From contig JAJNNQ010000013.1 in the NCBI GenBank assembly GCA_027886175.1, forward strand, positions 3,522,001-3,586,000: 64,000 nucleotides of DNA, given 5' to 3'. The position numbers and the translations under genes were made by a program. Source of the stretch: Phylloscopus collybita. Taxonomy: Eukaryota; Chordata; Aves; Passeriformes; Phylloscopidae. The notes beneath the pieces are model-generated. The model was given only the letters and a program-made list of their open reading frames with translations, was not told the origin of the DNA and did no database searches. Positions 52,301 to 63,966 of this stretch are shown here, piece by piece. Position 1 is the stretch's first letter; each line of letters begins with the position of its first letter.

Positions 52301-53854
52301 CCAACAAATTGAATTTATGACTGACAATCATTAATTATAAATTCAATAATTTAATTAATTTTTTGTTGCAATTAAAGATGTAGCAATCTAATGTGATCCT
52401 GATTTTAACTGAAGACTCCATATATATTCTGTTAAAAAGAATTCACCCTATTCCTAATTTCCTATTTCATCTAAGCTCTGACTAATTGTTGGATATAGCC
52501 CAAACCCTGGAACAACACACAGCGGTACAACTAAGATAAATTAGAAGATAAGAATACATAGATAATAAAAACTTATTTTGATTGATCAGAAAGAAAAGTC
52601 CTATAAGCAAGATCAATTATAACTTAACAGAATAATTTCTTGATATAATGTCCAGTACATACAATATTTAAAAATCTATTTTAGTAGTCTGTTTTAATTG
52701 ACTATAGCCTAGTCTCACAGTATTAAAGTATAACAAGAATACAAGACTTAATTTTTCATGGCATTAGTGTTGTGAAGACTCTTCTTTTACAAGGGAAGCT
52801 ATAAAAACTTCAATCAGGAATATTATAAAATACTTCAGGATTTGAAGATAATTCTGGATTATTTCTCAAGTGCTCTATCTAGAGGAATAAATACCTCTGG
52901 AGATGAGGAAGCTGCCTTCCTAACACAGATCAAATGAAAATTACATCTGTAAACCAATGCACATTTATGTAAGTGAGTACAATTAATGTAACTGAAGCAC
53001 AATTTCAGACCATAAGTTTTTGGAGAAAAAGAACACAGCTTCCCTTCAGTGCAATTTATAGCCATGTTTGCAATGAGAGATAAAATAATGTTTTGCTCCC
53101 TCCTCAGCATCTTTGTGATACTTGCAATTGGTTGTCAGTCAAAGACAGTCCAAAGACAGTACAGTTTCTGGTGATAATAAACTCTGTGGCTTAATAAGCC
53201 TGTGTCACACAGAGTGTACTTTAATAGCCCAAAGCAAAATGCTACTCTGTAACACATTTCATGTAACTTTTTAATTACTTAATCATAAGTACACACATTT
53301 TTCAATAGCAGGTTTTTCTCTGCTTCACTTGCAAAACAAAAAAACCCCAAATTTTAAACTCTAAATATTCAAATATTCAGAATAATGTTACATGACTATG
53401 TATACCTGTGATAAAATCTAACTGTCCCTACTGGTTACTGCAGGAAAACAGTGAAAAAAATACCATCTTGTTCACTAGAGCACAGCATGAGAGTGCAGGG
53501 CCAGGAGTCAAACTGGCACACACATTTCCAATTTTCACTAAGGAATGTTCATCTTCAGCATGGGAATGTATATTCACAACATGTAAATAATACAGGGAAC
53601 TGTTTTTATTGCGTGATTTCACATTGCTTTAGTAAGTATTCAAAAATTTTATTAATTACTTTTGAAGGAGGAAAATTGCCAGAGAATTGCACAACTGTCA
53701 TCAAGACAAGTGAGCATTTTCAGATCTCCTCTGTAGGACGGTTAATGGAACAATACAAATGATCACAAAAAATGGAAAAGTTACCTTCTGAGAAAAAAAA
53801 ATTAAGTCAGGTTTTTAGGATTTTTGCTGCATTTAAACTCTTTCTCAACTAGTG

Positions 53855-53878
53855 CTGGGTTATTGGCCAATAACCCAG
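53855..53878. promoter_or_regulatory. Perfect 24-bp palindrome with two head-to-head CCAAT boxes
   Basis: CTGGGTTATTGG followed directly by CCAATAACCCAG, each the exact reverse complement of the other with no spacer. The centre, ATTGGCCAAT, holds CCAAT boxes on both strands and an NF-I-like TTGGCCAA. A perfect 24-mer palindrome is expected about 0.004 times in 64 kb of random sequence (4 to the power -12 per position). A regulatory role is inference; it could equally be a cruciform-forming relic. Confidence 0.45.
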
Positions 53879-54557
53879 TTCAACTCACTAAACCTGCAGA
53901 AGGATAAATATTTAATTGCCTAACAATTATATCCACTGGGTTCTCTGATTCAGATAATAATGTTTACAAGCTTTCAGCCAGTTGATTTAAACCATTGACA
54001 ACTTAATTATCCTATTTAATACCTTTATAAGTCTTTCATACTCCTTCCGTTATACTCTCAATAAAATTATGACACATAGGAAAAATACCACTATATACCA
54101 AAGTATTCAAAGCAAAAATGCCAGTGACAGTGCATTTCCCCAAGTCTTCTCTATCACTCCTTACATTCCCATTCAGTGTTCTAGACAGCAAAACATCTCC
54201 ATTTGTTTGCTGAGCTACCAAGTGTTGCAACACTACACTCCCATTGCAAGGTCTCTGCATAAACTGGGGATATTTCATCTGAGCATATTCGAGCTAGCTA
54301 AGGGGTAAATATCAGAAATTAAACAACACAACAGGACAGCTGAGGATACATGCCCTTACATTTAATTATATTATGATATTATTAAAAGAAAAAGACCCAA
54401 ACAAATCTCCATCCCTCTAAGGTCCTTCAGGCTATGAAAAGGGACCTCTTTGTATTTTTCATGATGGCGTCAAACACAAGATCATCAATGTTAGTAATGT
54501 ATATAATTAAAGCTCTTGTGAAGAACCAGATTCCTGACATCATAACAGTCATTCTGG

Positions 54558-54627
54558 AAATAACCTTTAATAACTATAATGTATTTTTCAACAAATAACC
54601 TTTATTAACTATAATCTCTTTATCAAG
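54558..54627. repeat. 35-bp tandem duplication
   Basis: Two adjacent 35-base units, each beginning AAATAACCTTTA and containing AACTATAAT, differing at a handful of positions. It is a local slippage duplication of moderate age. Confidence 0.85.
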
Positions 54628-55395
54628 AATTTCTGAAAATAGCAGGATCATTTCTTCAAAGTACGTCACATAGTGACTATAAGGAAGACTTACATACAAC
54701 AAGTTTTAAAAGAGCAATGCAAATAAATGCATGCCCGGACCAAGTCTGAGAGAAAGACACCCCCCAAAAAACCAAAAAAACTAAAATCACTTGACAGCAT
54801 GTAGACGATTATTAAAATAAAAATCACTTCCATTAAAACCAAATTAGCATAACTTCATGTTCATGTTTTAAGACAAACATCACCTCTCCATCATCAAATT
54901 AATCTCATTAATTCTATTAACTCCAAGACAAGCCATGAGATACACCTTTCTTTTTTTATTTAATTAAGGTATTAGAACAGTGTTCTTTAGAAAAGGTGCT
55001 GAAATGAAGACATTTGTTCTGCTTTTCCCAGTGATTCAGCAAGATGCAGAATCCTGGTCCTCAGACAAGAGATAAGAAAGCAACACCATTGCCTCACCCA
55101 GAAATCATCCAATGGTGCACTGAGTAACCACCACACTTTTCTCATGAGCTTTCACCTGTCTGTGGACACAAGCCAGAAATGCAAACTTAAAAATTATTTC
55201 AGCCCTTTCTCACACAGCTAAGACTGGAGTGAGTGGTTCCTGTTTCTACTTCTAACAATGCTCTATCCCCATTTTCTTTGGAAGCTCCCTTCTCTGAAGA
55301 GACAGCGCACGGTCAATAGGCTTTTATCAAATAAGTTAACTTACTTTCAGAAAAGATGAAATGCCCTCACATACATCATAGTTGGTGAAAGTAAG

Positions 55396-55409
55396 AAAAA
55401 AAAAAAAAA
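55396..55409. repeat. A14 homopolymer
   Basis: Fourteen A residues, no retroelement recognised next to it. Confidence 0.95.
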
Positions 55410-57509
55410 GCTTATGAACTCATAATAGATTTTTCACTTTTCTGGAAAGTTAGTAGTGCCACCCAGAGAGGATCTGAGTTAGGGCTAGGCAGTCCAAGAC
55501 CTTCATGACATGAAATCTCAAAATACCAATGGACCACATACTATGAAATACCTTAGGGTCTCCCCCAGAAGTGGCTTCATGCTGCATCCCCACAGAAGTG
55601 CCCCACACAGCTCTCAGATACCTCTCTAGTATTAATCAAGGTTTCTGCTTAGTCAGACAAATGTATTCCACCTAACTCAAGTGCTCTCCTTGCTACTTAT
55701 TTTTTTAAGCCAAGCCAATTCTGTTTAGCAATGCGAATTGCATATTCAGCTCCTCACAACTGCAAAGACCTCAGGACTGTCCATCGCAGGATTTCAGACT
55801 TATTTCCTGGGATGGTCAATTTCTTGATTTGCCTTTGCTGCTATGCCTCATAGTCATCATACAGACATGTACGAAAACTAATTATTTCAGATAACTATTT
55901 CTGATGGTTTATATGGCCAGGCACGATCAGAGTTTTTTACAAACAGCAAAATGTGTTGTATGTACCTGCCCACCTGTACATCACATGCTTAGCCCACTGT
56001 TAGCTCACCTGAGTCTCCCCTTTCCCTGTGCACTTCCCTTTCAAGGATCAATAGTGACTTTCCAGGATGATCTAACAACTCACTGTGTTTCATTTTTAGG
56101 ATTATGAAGGGCAGACTAAAGAAATTCAGCCCAGAGCTGGGCTCCCTATTCTAGCACAGGTATGCAAAGACCATATTTAACTGCTGCGATGGCCATTGAA
56201 CATAACATAAACATAAATGCCCTCCTTACAACATGCCTCAATATTGCAGGATCTTTGAACCTTTTCTACAATTAGGCAAACCTCATACATTTTCTACTTA
56301 GTCAAAATTTAATACATTGGAAATTTTTTGGAACAAAAATAGTATAAATTACATAAAAGCCTACACAGGAATGCTTTCTTTTGTAATAACACACTCAATT
56401 CCTTTTTCATTTCCATCTATTACAAAGAAACACAATGTGACTACACAAAACCACAGAAAAATGCTTTTCCGTTATCGTTGGCCATAATTAAGGGGGGAGA
56501 GGGAAGACAAACTATGAAAAAAACACAGGAAATAAAGAGAAAAGAAGGAGATAATATTCTTCTCATAATGGAATCTTAAACTGTATTTTTTTATTACTTT
56601 GCTAGAAAAGCACACACCTGGAAACAACACAGGATGTGTCTTTTCTTTCTTGCACATACATATGCATTGACACAGAGATATAGGTGAAACCCTAGCTCTA
56701 GATGTAGCTAATGCAAATGCAGAATTTAATTTGAATGTAACTCTTATCTACATCTCCACAATAGCAAAAATTCCAAAGCACGATCTCCTTAAATTCACAC
56801 AACGTATGAAAATTAATGGATTAACATTTCCATAATGCTTTATTGCTCTATCTGGTTTAGAACACTACAGCTATAACATTTCACTCTTAAAATATCAGGA
56901 TCTACCAAAAAGTTTCATGGTAAGATAATAGCATTGTACATAAAATAGATAACATCCAGTCATATTTCCTTGCATTACTGAATCTCTCTTAAATGACTGA
57001 TTACTTTATAAAAAAAGATATACCTGCCTCTGAGTAACTGTGTATGTTTAACCACACAAGAAAAATTTTGGTTTGAAAATCAGCTGTGCTCTGGTGCCTT
57101 GAACAAAATAAGCAGAAGGGGTGTTCTGTACTGCAGTAGAACAGGGGAGGAGCAGTCCATTTAGGCAACTAAATTGCTCTTCCAGAAAAGAGAAACTGCA
57201 CTCACTTTTTGAGCAGAAAAGAGGTTCTAAGAGGTTTAGAAAAAACTTGCAAAATATGGCTTCTAAACTGTTTGATATGAAAGGCATATTGGAAACCTTA
57301 TGACGGTAAAGAGACAATTGGTCACACCAACACTAGAGTACAAGCTATAGAGGAATAATAAAGTAATAAAGTAATTGGACAAATTGTAAAAGGAAAACAA
57401 TTTATCAGGCATTTGCCAAGAGATTGCAACAGCAGCAGACAAGCAGTATAGAAAGGCATTAGTAAACAAGAATATATGGAGAAACTCTCCGAAGCAGCTG
57501 CAGAATACA

Positions 57510-58480
57510 TGGGCAATATCAAGAGTAACAAATCCCAAGAATCAAGTGGTGTTCACTCAGGAGTTCTAAAGGAGTTCAAGAATCAAACAGTGGAACTGAG
57601 GTGTGTAACCTTTCACTTCAATTGTCTTTATTTGTGACTTTATATATTGTCTTTGCAAGCGCCTAACTAGGACATTAGGAAAGAATCAGCACTCTCCTGC
57701 AAAGAAAGTCCTGCCTCACAAACCTCTGTTGGAGACAAGAAGCCTGGAAATAGGAGAAATTTCAGTTGATATAGTCCAGCTGTGTTTCCAAATTAGACCT
57801 CTGAAATAAAAACTGCGGTTCTCATTTAGATTAAAAGACAAAAAGTGTTATTAAGATACAAGACACAAAATACAAAATGAAATATAAGTTTGCAGAGTGA
57901 TGGGAAGTGAACATATTACTTTAAGAGTCTGTCCCAGGACACTGGAAATTTTGTTGAAAATGCAGGTGTAACCAGGTTATACATGGTAGTAAACACAATA
58001 CTCAAGTGAAAAATAATTGAAAAACTAGAGGGAACTGGTGAAATTGAAATATTAATGGGACACATAAATGAAAGCCAAAAATACAATGCAGACAAAAGCA
58101 ATCCACAGAGCAAAGACAGCCCTAAATTCACAAAGCAGTTGGCTCAGAGCTGGCCATTGCATGATCAGGAGGTTAAAATAGCTAGTTCTGTGAAATACTT
58201 GATAGAATACTGAAGAGCAGGCAAAAACAAAACAAAACAAAACAAAATAAAACAAAACAAAAAAAAGGAGGAAAGAAAGAATTATTAGGAGAGAAGTATC
58301 TTTACATCACTGTACAAATCTGCAAAGAACTCACATCTTGAGTTCTGAGCTAGATGCAGTTCTGAACAATCCTTTCAAACAAGTCTATAGTAGAATCAGA
58401 AAAACATAGAAGGATAACAAGAATGACTGAAGGTATCAATATGAGAAACAAGTAAATAGACTAAGACAGTTATTATGAAG
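57510..58480 (+). mobile_element. Second ancient CR1-type LINE ORF2 relic, plus strand
   Basis: Collinear matches to an old amniote CR1 ORF2 were recognised from memory. They are: GTGTTCACTCAGGAGTTCTA (57549-57568), equivalent to GVHPRVLKEL; a GTGTGTAACCTTTCACTTCA block (57602-57621); AAGTCCTGCCTCACAAACCT (57706-57725), equivalent to KSCLTNL; CAGTTGATATAGTCCAG (57764-57780), equivalent to VDIVY; TTCCAAATTAGACCTCTGA (57786-57804), equivalent to DFQKAFD; then after a gap TCTTTACATCACTGTACAAA (58299-58318), equivalent to LPLYKSMV; ACATCTTGAGTTCTGAGCTA (58332-58351), equivalent to HLEYCV; and GGATAACAAGAATGACTGAA (58412-58431), equivalent to RATRMIKG. All frames are broken. An (AAAAC)n tract has grown inside it. 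It appears to be a different old CR1 lineage from the relic at 12165-13480. Confidence 0.7.
58222..58266. repeat. (AAAAC)n microsatellite
   Basis: About seven AAAAC units with one AAAAT, ending in A8. It lies inside the ancient CR1 relic and so arose after that insertion. Confidence 0.95.
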
Positions 58481-58484
58481 TCCA

Positions 58485-60200
58485 CACAGTCATATTCTAG
58501 GGTATTAAATAGTGTTGCCACAATTAACTTAATGTAATTGTGTGTTGCTGCAAACATCTTGCACTCTCACGAACAGTCTAGTAAGGAGAATGGGTTTAGA
58601 GTATGAAAATACTGTGCTCTGTTAGATATAGAAATAAGAAAGAAATGAGAAGCTCATGAAAAATATATGATGATTTGATATCTTAAATAAAAAAACCTTA
58701 ACTGAGTCCTAGCACTTATGTAGTTTTCCTTAAAGAAATAGAGATCTTTGTGATGAGGATGGTAGATATCTTGCCAATTACCAAAATACGAGCGCTACAA
58801 AAAAATTTTAATTTCTCCTTGCAATGCTACCAAGGCATTTCAAAAATTAACCAGTGCCTACACCAGGTGTTTTACACACACATGACACAGACAGGTGATA
58901 CCCAAGGAGCTAAAATCACAGTGTGCTACTACTCAAGAAGACCAAAGAGCCAACCTATATCAATAGCCCCATTAAAGTTATGCATATAAAATATGATCAC
59001 CTACTTCTGGATAAAAAGGCTTACAGATTTCATATCTTTTACCAATTTGGTCTAACTTCTTTTTATTATGTTAAAAAAATCCCCTATTAAATAAGCTCAG
59101 CAACTGGCTTTGGGTCACTCAGCCTGTAATACAGATTGATAATTTAAAATACTCTAGAATGAAGAATGCCAGCAAAACATGGAAGTCTCTGGTCATATCC
59201 TTTTTTTTAATGGATATAGCATTCTAGCTAATTTACTGCCCCTAAACTTTTTTTACAGAGACCCAAGAGCAGGAATACCAGTGGCAGTGATAGTCTCCAA
59301 GGATTGTATTTGTGGTACAGTAGACATAAGGATAAACAAAGCAAAATTGTATATCTGAACAGCTTTTATATTGCAGTGTGGCCAAGATCAAAAGGATATC
59401 CACAAATTATTTGCTGGCTAAATAATTTGCACTTTCCTAGCCCAAGCAATTATGTTAATATAGCCACAGTAACAAAATGTTAATATTGCATTTTCAGCTA
59501 TATATATCTAGCTGCAATCCCTAGTCTTTGATAATATGCAGTGCAAATAAACATCTGCTTGCCCAGTAAACTTCTGGTCAAAGCCAGGTAGCATATTGTC
59601 TGATGGACTGGGATACAGTAAAAAAACAATTGCAAAACAAAACCAAAATTTCCAAAATCTACAAGTAAGAACACAAGTGTGTCCATAACTGTGTCATAAT
59701 GCTAATACCAAAAAACTCACCTAATTAGATGTCCAGGATTTCAAAGAAATAGAGAACCACCCATGTAAGTGATAGAGCATTTACATTTTTATGGCCTATT
59801 CTTGTTGTGCACAGCACCTCTTGCTACACTACTGACATCCAGGAGTGAGCCCTAAGGGAGTTGTTCTGAGTGAGGGTTTCTGTATGTTGCATTTAAAAGG
59901 AATACAAACTGACAGAAAAATAACTCAAAATTGCTATAAAATAACAGGTACCTCCCAATGCACAAGCAAATGACATGCCCTTTAATGTAACACATTTCTT
60001 CTCGTTTTGTAGTAAGCTAAAACATACTTAAGGTTTGCATAAAATGTATGAAAAAATACCAATTGTATTAAAAATTAAATTAATAAAGAAGTTTTAAATC
60101 TTTGATTTTATTAACTGAATGCTGCTAGTTCTAAACCATGTCATTTGGCTTATTAAAAAATACTGAAACAATTTGGGCTTTCTTACTGAAGTAATGGATG
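58485..60200. other. Unique AT-rich non-coding DNA
   Basis: No repeat or exon recognised. Frames at 58750-58989 (plus) and 59498-59686 (minus) carry no known motif. Confidence 0.5.
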
Positions 60201-60206
60201 AAAATA

Positions 60207-60593
60207 TTAAAATTCTTTGTTTAGGACTTGTGTCTTCTTGGCACAGAATTGCACTGGAAAGCTGTCACAATGGGATTTAACTACTCCACATAATCCTTGA
60301 TGTGGAATGTGATTTTTAACAAGGCAGCTGCTACGCAAAGAGCGAGAGCCAGAGCCCATCCACCAGTAGCTACACATTCTTTGCAAGGTGAAAACACTGC
60401 ACAGCTCCAAAGCACAGAAAAGCTCTGCTCTCCAGTGCAAGGGGAGTGGTGGAAGAGTAGAGCAGTCCATCTCCAGGAAACCACCTGCCCCAGCAGTTGT
60501 GTACAACCTTTGGAAAATCAGCAACATTCACCTTCTGTTTAAAGAGCTCCACCCTTCTTTTCTGAAGTGTTACAAAAATTACTGATACTTATC

Positions 60594-60595
<2 letters not shown>
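60207..60595. other. Less AT-rich block ahead of a long poly(A), not identified
   Basis: This block is visibly less AT-rich than its surroundings and stays open in several frames on both strands (longest 106 codons, minus strand, 60207-60527). No family is recognised in any frame. It runs on the plus strand into A30(TAAAA)3, so it could be a retroposed sequence of unknown source. An unrelated GC-rich patch next to a microsatellite is equally possible. Confidence 0.3.
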
Positions 60596-60627
<32 letters not shown>

Positions 60628-60641
60628 AAATAAAATAAAAT
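60596..60641. repeat. A30(TAAAA)3 tract
   Basis: Thirty A residues followed by three TAAAA units. It is either a simple repeat or the tail of a retroposed sequence. Such pentamer-decorated tails are typical of ageing poly(A) tails. Confidence 0.95.
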
Positions 60642-60644
60642 CAA

Positions 60645-63355
60645 GTACAACCTCAACATTAATACAAACTGATTTTCCCTGTCCAGCCAAGCACAGGCAG
60701 CACCCAGATGCCTGGAAAGCAGACAACGCACAGCGCTGTGAAGGGAAAACATACAGGGCTAACACAGGACTGCAAACAGGACAACTACCTGAGACTAGGC
60801 AAGTACACAGCTCATCTGCAGGCAACAGGACTAATACTCCCAATGACTACAAGGCAAAGCCAGTTTTGATGTAGCAATGGGCTTTAAAGTATATAACAGG
60901 AAATCATACAGATTATCAGGAATATCAATGAATGATGACAGACGTGAAAACTAGTTAACTCCTTCTCTTGGGTTTTCTCAAACAGAACTTACTGCTTCAT
61001 ATTAGAGGCTCACTGAGTCTGCTTAAATCAATTTATTCCAGTTAGCCAATTTTGAGTTTCTGAAAATACTTCCAACTCAGTTGTGTGGAGCAACTGATTA
61101 AGAAAAAGTAGAAGCGGAGGCAGAGATAGGTAACAATCTTCTAGAATAAAGGAAAGACTCTAAGCACGAGGCAGGAAGCAGCTGAGGTTTACCCAGTGTA
61201 AATAACATTTATTTTGTAAGAGTAGCATCAGGAGACATGATCTTTCAGTAGTGAGTGCATGGTTTTTGCCTGAGGGGAATGAGTATTTCATTTGATTCCA
61301 GGCTTGTGACCAGTCCTGTCAATAGAACTTCTGCCTCCTCCAATTTCATAATTTAATTCCCTCCCAAATTTAACCCCAGAGGATTCTGTCACAGTGAAAT
61401 TCACTTCAGTGAATCAGTGGAATAACAGGACTTTTACAGGCAGGCATCTTCAGCCATAACTAAATTTTCAACCAACCATCACTGCTTTGTATCTCATATT
61501 TGCCCAACAATCGGGAAAAGAATGCCATATAGGCTCTGGAAACACACATTCACAGTTAGGAAATCATTCATAGTTACTGCATTCAGAAGGAAAAGGACTG
61601 AATCACTGAATTACTGAATCACCAGCAATACGACAACTGCATCCACTGGAACTTTGCTGAACCACCATCCTAAGGAAGAGATTCTTGATAATTGTAAACT
61701 GCATAGTTCCTCCTACTGTATTTTATGTACATGACTTTTCACCATCTATATTTGCACCACAAATCACTTACACACAGCTCATTTGAAAGCCTAGAACCAC
61801 AATCTGTTTTGTAATGACTTTAGAGAAATGACATCTCAGATGCTGAAAATTCCTCAGTGCATTATATCTTTGGGCAGCTAAACAGAACTCAAGGTGTATA
61901 GTGAATAAGTGTAAATGTGACATGTATTGTAGGCATAGATTGGTGAAACTATCAATAAAATAATCTGGCATTAGGGAAATAAGTATCATGTGAACTACAG
62001 TAGGCAAAGGGAATGAAAAATTAATGAGAAAGGCAATGAGAAGGTCTGCCAGAATATTATAGCACATGCAGCAATGGTCAGTAGCAAAAAGGTGAAATAC
62101 AGAGAAAAGAGGAACAGATTGCACTTGGAAATGAAAGAGAAGATAGAAGATAGAAGGCAGAAAACATCCTTTTCTTCAGAGCCAGATGATTTGTTGCATG
62201 ATTAACAACCAACAAATTAGCTCCTCTGCAGCCTAAGCGAACCCACAACTTCCAGAAAATTTCTACACCAATTTAAACTTCACAGACCCTATGATCAACC
62301 TATCATCAGCAACACGTACACATGTACCTCTTCAAAACTTGGCATTCTTCAAAATAAATTATTCAAAATAAAGCAAAAAGTCCAACCACAAGTCATCACT
62401 AAATTTGCTCAGATGACTGAATCCAGCTAAGGAGAATTTACACCCAAAGGGGATGCTTCTTTGAGAACAGATCACTTCTTTGATCAGGCCATCAAGTGTC
62501 ACTTCCTTCCTTACCACAAAAAGAAAGTCTCAGTGAAGTTACACTCTTCACTGAACTGTGTGATACCGGTTGAAAACCATTCGGAAAATCATTTAAAAAT
62601 AAAAACCTAAAACTAAAGGCAGATGATGTCTTTCAAATTTTCCCACTATTAAACTGCAAAACTTGACACAGTAAGAGAGAAATTTTCCCTACAACAGCAT
62701 CATCAAAAGTCACAGATTTTTCACCATACTTCTTGCAATGTCCCGAATTTCAATAACAACTGATTGAAACATGTAAAATATGTCAAAGAAATTACAGCAT
62801 ATCAGAATAAATTCACACTGACAACTGATAAAACCCATTTACCAACAGGAAAACATTTTTCACCAAGAAAAAAACCTCCACATCTCTCCTTTCAGTCTTG
62901 ATTATTAAGGAATTCATGTACATTACCTTGGAAGAAGAGACTAAGATCTAAAATTCATAACTTTCCTGGATAATAATAACAAATTTTGCAAAGATGTTGA
63001 TTTTATAGTATTTCCTTATGTCTAACGTCCTTCCATTCCCTTGGCATCTCAGAGGCATAATTACCAGTCTATCTCTGCATCCCAAAGCTCTAATGACCTG
63101 ACCACCTTGTTAGGTTCCACCTCCCATTTTTACTTCTTCCTTTCAGACTACCTCACTGCTTTACATAATTACATTCACTTTCAGAGTAACCATTTATTCT
63201 AATTTGTATCTGTTTGCACTTTGCTGCTGCTGCTGCTTTTCCAGGAGCCGCTCCCAACAGTTTGTTCATGTCTTCCAAACGCATCGCATGGCTTGGTCTA
63301 ATGAAGTTTCCTCTTTTATATCAACAAACATTTTGGTACACACCTTAGCAGGATG
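60645..63355. other. Unique non-coding DNA
   Basis: No transposable element or gene recognised. A 118-codon minus-strand frame at 61768-62124 is Leu/Ile/Phe/Cys-rich without a recognisable domain and is considered chance. A (TGC)5 run lies at 63222-63237. Confidence 0.5.
63222..63237. repeat. (TGC)5 microsatellite
   Basis: Five TGC units. It is not inside a recognisable reading frame. Confidence 0.95.
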
Positions 63356-63359
63356 ATAG

Positions 63360-63930
63360 GGAGCCAGCAGTGTGCCCTGACAGCAAAGGAGAGCAGCTGT
63401 ACCTCGGCCTGAATGACTACAAACACACCGAGTGGATTGAGGGAAGTGGTTGTCCAGTGTCGGGCAGGAACAGAAAGACAGAAAGAGGAACCGGAGCAAA
63501 TTCAGTGGGAGGTCACAAAGCTGGTCAGGCAGCTGGGACACAAACCCTGTGAGGGGAGGGTGCTGAGGGAAGGGGGATTGTTAAGGCTGGAGAAGACAAG
63601 GGCAAGAGGTCATTCAGTAGCTACAAGGTTATTATCAAGAAGTTAGAGGCAGGTTCTTTTACAGCAGTGCGTGGCAGGAAGACAAGAGGCAATTGACATA
63701 AATTGAAACTGGAACTGCTACAAATGGAAGGGAAGAAAAAGTTTTTTCATTGTGAGGACAGCCAAGCATGACCCAAGTTGCCCTGAGAAGCTGTGTAGTC
63801 TTTATCCTCCAAGGTTTTCAAGACCAGACAGGATAAAGCCAAGAGTAACCTGGTCTGGTCTACATAACAAGACCTTACTTTGAAAAAGTGGTTGTGCTAC
63901 TTTTATCTCCCATTAAGTTCCTGTATGATA
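63360..63930 (+). mobile_element. CR1 LINE, ORF2 end and 3' region, plus strand
   Basis: CAGTGTGCCCTGACAGCAAA (63369-63388) corresponds to the QCALAAK segment of CR1 ORF2. CACAAAGCTGGTCAGGCAGC (63514-63533), then GGCTGGAGAAGACAAGGGCA, correspond to ATKLVRG and LEKTRAR. GGAAGACAAGAGGCAATTGA, TTGCCCTGAGAAGCTGTGTA and AAGGTTTTCAAGACCAGACA follow, equivalent to RLPREAVESPSLEVFKTRLD in good copies. TAACCTGGTCTGGTCTACAT and a degraded GGTTGTGCTACTTTTATCTC block complete the 3' UTR. The middle of the ORF is partly deleted. The copy is moderately diverged. Confidence 0.88.
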
Positions 63931-63966
63931 TATATGTATATACATATGTTTTATGTATATATAAAA
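63931..63966. repeat. TA-rich tail after the CR1 3' end
   Basis: ATATATATGTATATACATAT followed by GTTTTATGTATATATAAAA. It sits where the ATTCTATG terminal repeat of CR1 is expected and may have replaced it by slippage. Confidence 0.75.

Larger units (their letters stand above)
47985..57505. other. Long unique AT-rich non-coding stretch
   Basis: No transposable element, RNA gene or exon recognised. It holds a T/G-rich tract at about 50866-50916, a 12-bp inverted repeat at 51248-51298, an ATTAT repeat at 52269-52300, A7C4 at 53338-53348, the 24-bp palindrome at 53855-53878, a 35-bp tandem duplication at 54558-54627 and A14 at 55396-55409. The DNA from 48000 to 53000 is especially AT-rich. Confidence 0.5.

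Noticed and set aside
61768..62124. 118-codon hydrophobic frame, minus strand
   Set aside because: Leu/Ile/Phe/Cys richness follows from T-rich minus-strand DNA. The hydrophobic runs do not form a recognisable membrane-protein pattern.
63928..63966. TA-rich palindromic tail as a possible origin or MITE
   Set aside because: Simple TA alternation gives self-complementarity by itself, and its place after the CR1 end explains it.
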